DNA from: a bacterium
GTDB lineage: Bacteria > Bacillota > Clostridia > Oscillospirales > Oscillospiraceae
NCBI GenBank assembly: GCA_004560305.1
Contig: SFVI01000009.1
Location: 1 to 64,000 of the forward strand
Direction: 5' to 3'
Length of the DNA: 64,000 bases
Below are positions 63,022 through 64,000 of the stretch, piece by piece. The notes under the pieces are model-generated. The model was not told the origin of the DNA. It worked only from the letters and a program-made list of their open reading frames with translations, and searched no databases. Both the position numbers and the translations under genes were made by a program. Positions within the stretch are counted from its first letter, which is position 1; the number at the start of each line of letters is the position of its first letter.

Positions 63022-63560
63022 CAGGCGCTCTCCTTCACATACAGGGTGAGCTTCACCTTGCCGTAGCGGTATTCCCTGCGCTTCTGATAGGGCGCGGCCA
63101 GCTCCGGCATGGGGGTTTCCCTGCGAGATTCGCAAACTATTATACCACCATCCGACAATATGTCAACCGAATTGATCACATTCAGCACCGATTCGTACAG
63201 CTGGGAATCATAGGGCGGGTCCACGAATATCAGGTCAAAGCGGCCGCAGCCCCGCAGATAGCTCAGGGCCTCTTGCTGCAGCACCGGGGCGCTGAGGCCG
63301 CAGGCCTTCAGATTCTCCTTAATGATTTTCACCGCTTCCCGGCTCTGGTCAATAAACACCACGCTGTCCGCCCCCCGGCTTAGGCATTCAATGCCCAGCT
63401 GGCCGGTGCCGGCAAAAAGGTCCAGCACCCGGCGGCCCTCAATATCAAACTGGATGATGTTGAAAAGGGACTCCTTCACATTATCGGTGGTGGGGCGGAT
63501 GTCATAATTCTCCGGGGTTTTCAGTCGCCTGCCCCGGACGCTGCCGCTGATCACTCGCAT
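63021..63560 (-). CDS. rsmD: 16S rRNA (guanine966-N2)-methyltransferase
   Basis: A 179-residue SAM methylase. DLFAGTGQLGIE is the SAM motif and FVDPPYDS the catalytic DPPY. It starts inside the last 10 bases of uvrC and ends overlapped with coaD. rsmD-coaD pairing is usual. Confidence 0.95.
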   Translation of the reverse strand: MRVISGSVRGRRLKTPENYDIRPTTDNVKESLFNIIQFDIEGRRVLDLFAGTGQLGIECLSRGADSVVFIDQSREAVKIIKENLKACGLSAPVLQQEALSYLRGCGRFDLIFVDPPYDSQLYESVLNVINSVDILSDGGIIVCESRRETPMPELAAPYQKRREYRYGKVKLTLYVKESA

Positions 63561-64000
63561 GTTTTTTCACTCTCCCCGCTGTGGAAATAGTCATACACCG
63601 CCTGGGCCGTGTTTTTGGGCACCACCAGCCGGAGCTGCTCCAGACTGGCCTCCCGGATAGCCTTGACGGATTTAAAGGTTTTTATAAGCTCGTTTCGGCG
63701 CTTGTCCCCCACGCCGGGGATCTTGTCCAGGGTAGAACCGTAGCCCTCGCTGCGCAGGGAGCGCTGATACTCAATGGCGAAGCGGTGGGTCTCCTCCTGG
63801 ATGCCGCCGATGAGGGCGAACACTGCCTGGTTCTGGCTGATGCCGATCTCCTGCCCCTCCGGGCTGATCAGGGCCCGGGTGCGGTGCCGGTCGTCCTTCA
63901 CCATGCCGAAGGTGGGCACGCAGAAGCCCAGGTCCAGCTGGGCCTGGACAGCCACGGCGGCATGGGTGTCGCCGCCGTCGATCAGCAGCAAATCCGGCAG
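63551..64000 (-). CDS. uvrC: Excinuclease subunit C, C-terminal part (cut by window edge)
   Basis: 149 C-terminal residues. LPDLLLIDGG opens the RNase H-like endonuclease domain, HRFAIEYQRSLR follows, and the C-terminal helix-hairpin-helix pair (IPGVGDKRRNELIKTF) ends the protein. UvrC makes both cuts around damage in excision repair. Its N-terminal GIY-YIG part lies beyond base 64000. It is the first visible gene of the uvrC-rsmD-coaD-coiled-coil unit. Confidence 0.93.
   Translation of the reverse strand: MPDLLLIDGGDTHAAVAVQAQLDLGFCVPTFGMVKDDRHRTRALISPEGQEIGISQNQAVFALIGGIQEETHRFAIEYQRSLRSEGYGSTLDKIPGVGDKRRNELIKTFKSVKAIREASLEQLRLVVPKNTAQAVYDYFHSGESEKTCE

Overview
The window is a GC-rich chromosomal segment from a low-GC-phylum relative (Bacillota, class Clostridia) and most resembles the Oscillospiraceae/Ruminococcaceae group. 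The evidence is the spoIIA sporulation operon, a SpoVD-type PASTA penicillin-binding protein inside a dcw cluster, two T-box-controlled tRNA synthetase genes, RNase J, RNase M5, strong purine-rich Shine-Dalgarno sequences, a meso-DAP-type MurE, a glutaminyl-tRNA synthetase (sporadic in Bacillota), a short Cys-rich protein of a kind often labelled chorion-class high-cysteine protein in this family, and short palindromic repeats of the type scattered through these genomes. It is almost all core chromosome. I saw no rRNA, CRISPR array, insertion sequence, phage or plasmid genes. Most genes lie on the minus strand; the few plus-strand genes are mostly single units with their own promoters.

Layout. 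1-3.5 kb: start of an exported protein, thioredoxin and a MacB-like ABC transporter fusion, then tRNA-Arg(CCU) and the first copy of a long repeat. 4-15 kb: an M50-like membrane protease with an 82-residue membrane protein; rnmV, holA, comEC, HIT and T-box-alaS; a U32 family protein translationally overlapped with mltG; and a hidden 47-residue Cys-rich protein. 15-31 kb: tmk, sirtuin, glycerate kinase, cyclodeaminase-like protein, prfC, FliB-like protein, EamA transporter, pcrA, GH25 muramidase, spoIIAA-spoIIAB-sigF, T-box-valS and a shortened thioredoxin-reductase-like flavoprotein. 31-39 kb: glnS, rfbA-rfbB, secG and a three-gene TRAP transporter operon. 39-45 kb: a YcxB-like protein, the second repeat copy in opposite orientation, a His-rich CsoR-type metal sensor with a visible operator, a THEP1-like NTPase with sfsA, a YbaK-type deacylase, and an XpaC/TelA/LemA-like operon. 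45-48.4 kb: rpe, recR, rnj and an ArsC/Spx-fold protein on the plus strand. 48.5-62 kb: the dcw cluster in transcription order mraZ, rsmH, ftsL, spoVD, murE, mraY, ftsW, murG, murA, ftsQ, ftsZ, then a YihY/BrkB membrane protein. 62-64 kb: uvrC (cut by the window edge), rsmD, coaD and a coiled-coil protein, closed by a very strong terminator just before the mraZ promoter.

Functionally the segment is built around cell-wall synthesis and division (dcw, mltG, GH25), translation (alaS, valS, glnS, prfC, YbaK, U32, RNA maturation by RnmV and RNase J) and DNA replication or repair (holA, pcrA, recR, uvrC, comEC). Several intergenic regions carry regulation readable from sequence: two T-boxes, MraZ boxes, a CsoR-like operator over a -35 element, an intercistronic TRAP hairpin, and two terminator-like hairpins that contain the ribosome-binding site of the next gene (4657 and murA). 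I did not find a clearly new multi-gene defence or mobile system. The best leads are small: the Cys-rich microprotein, the His-repeat metal sensor, the reduced thioredoxin-reductase-like enzyme and the inverted repeat pair about 36 kb apart.
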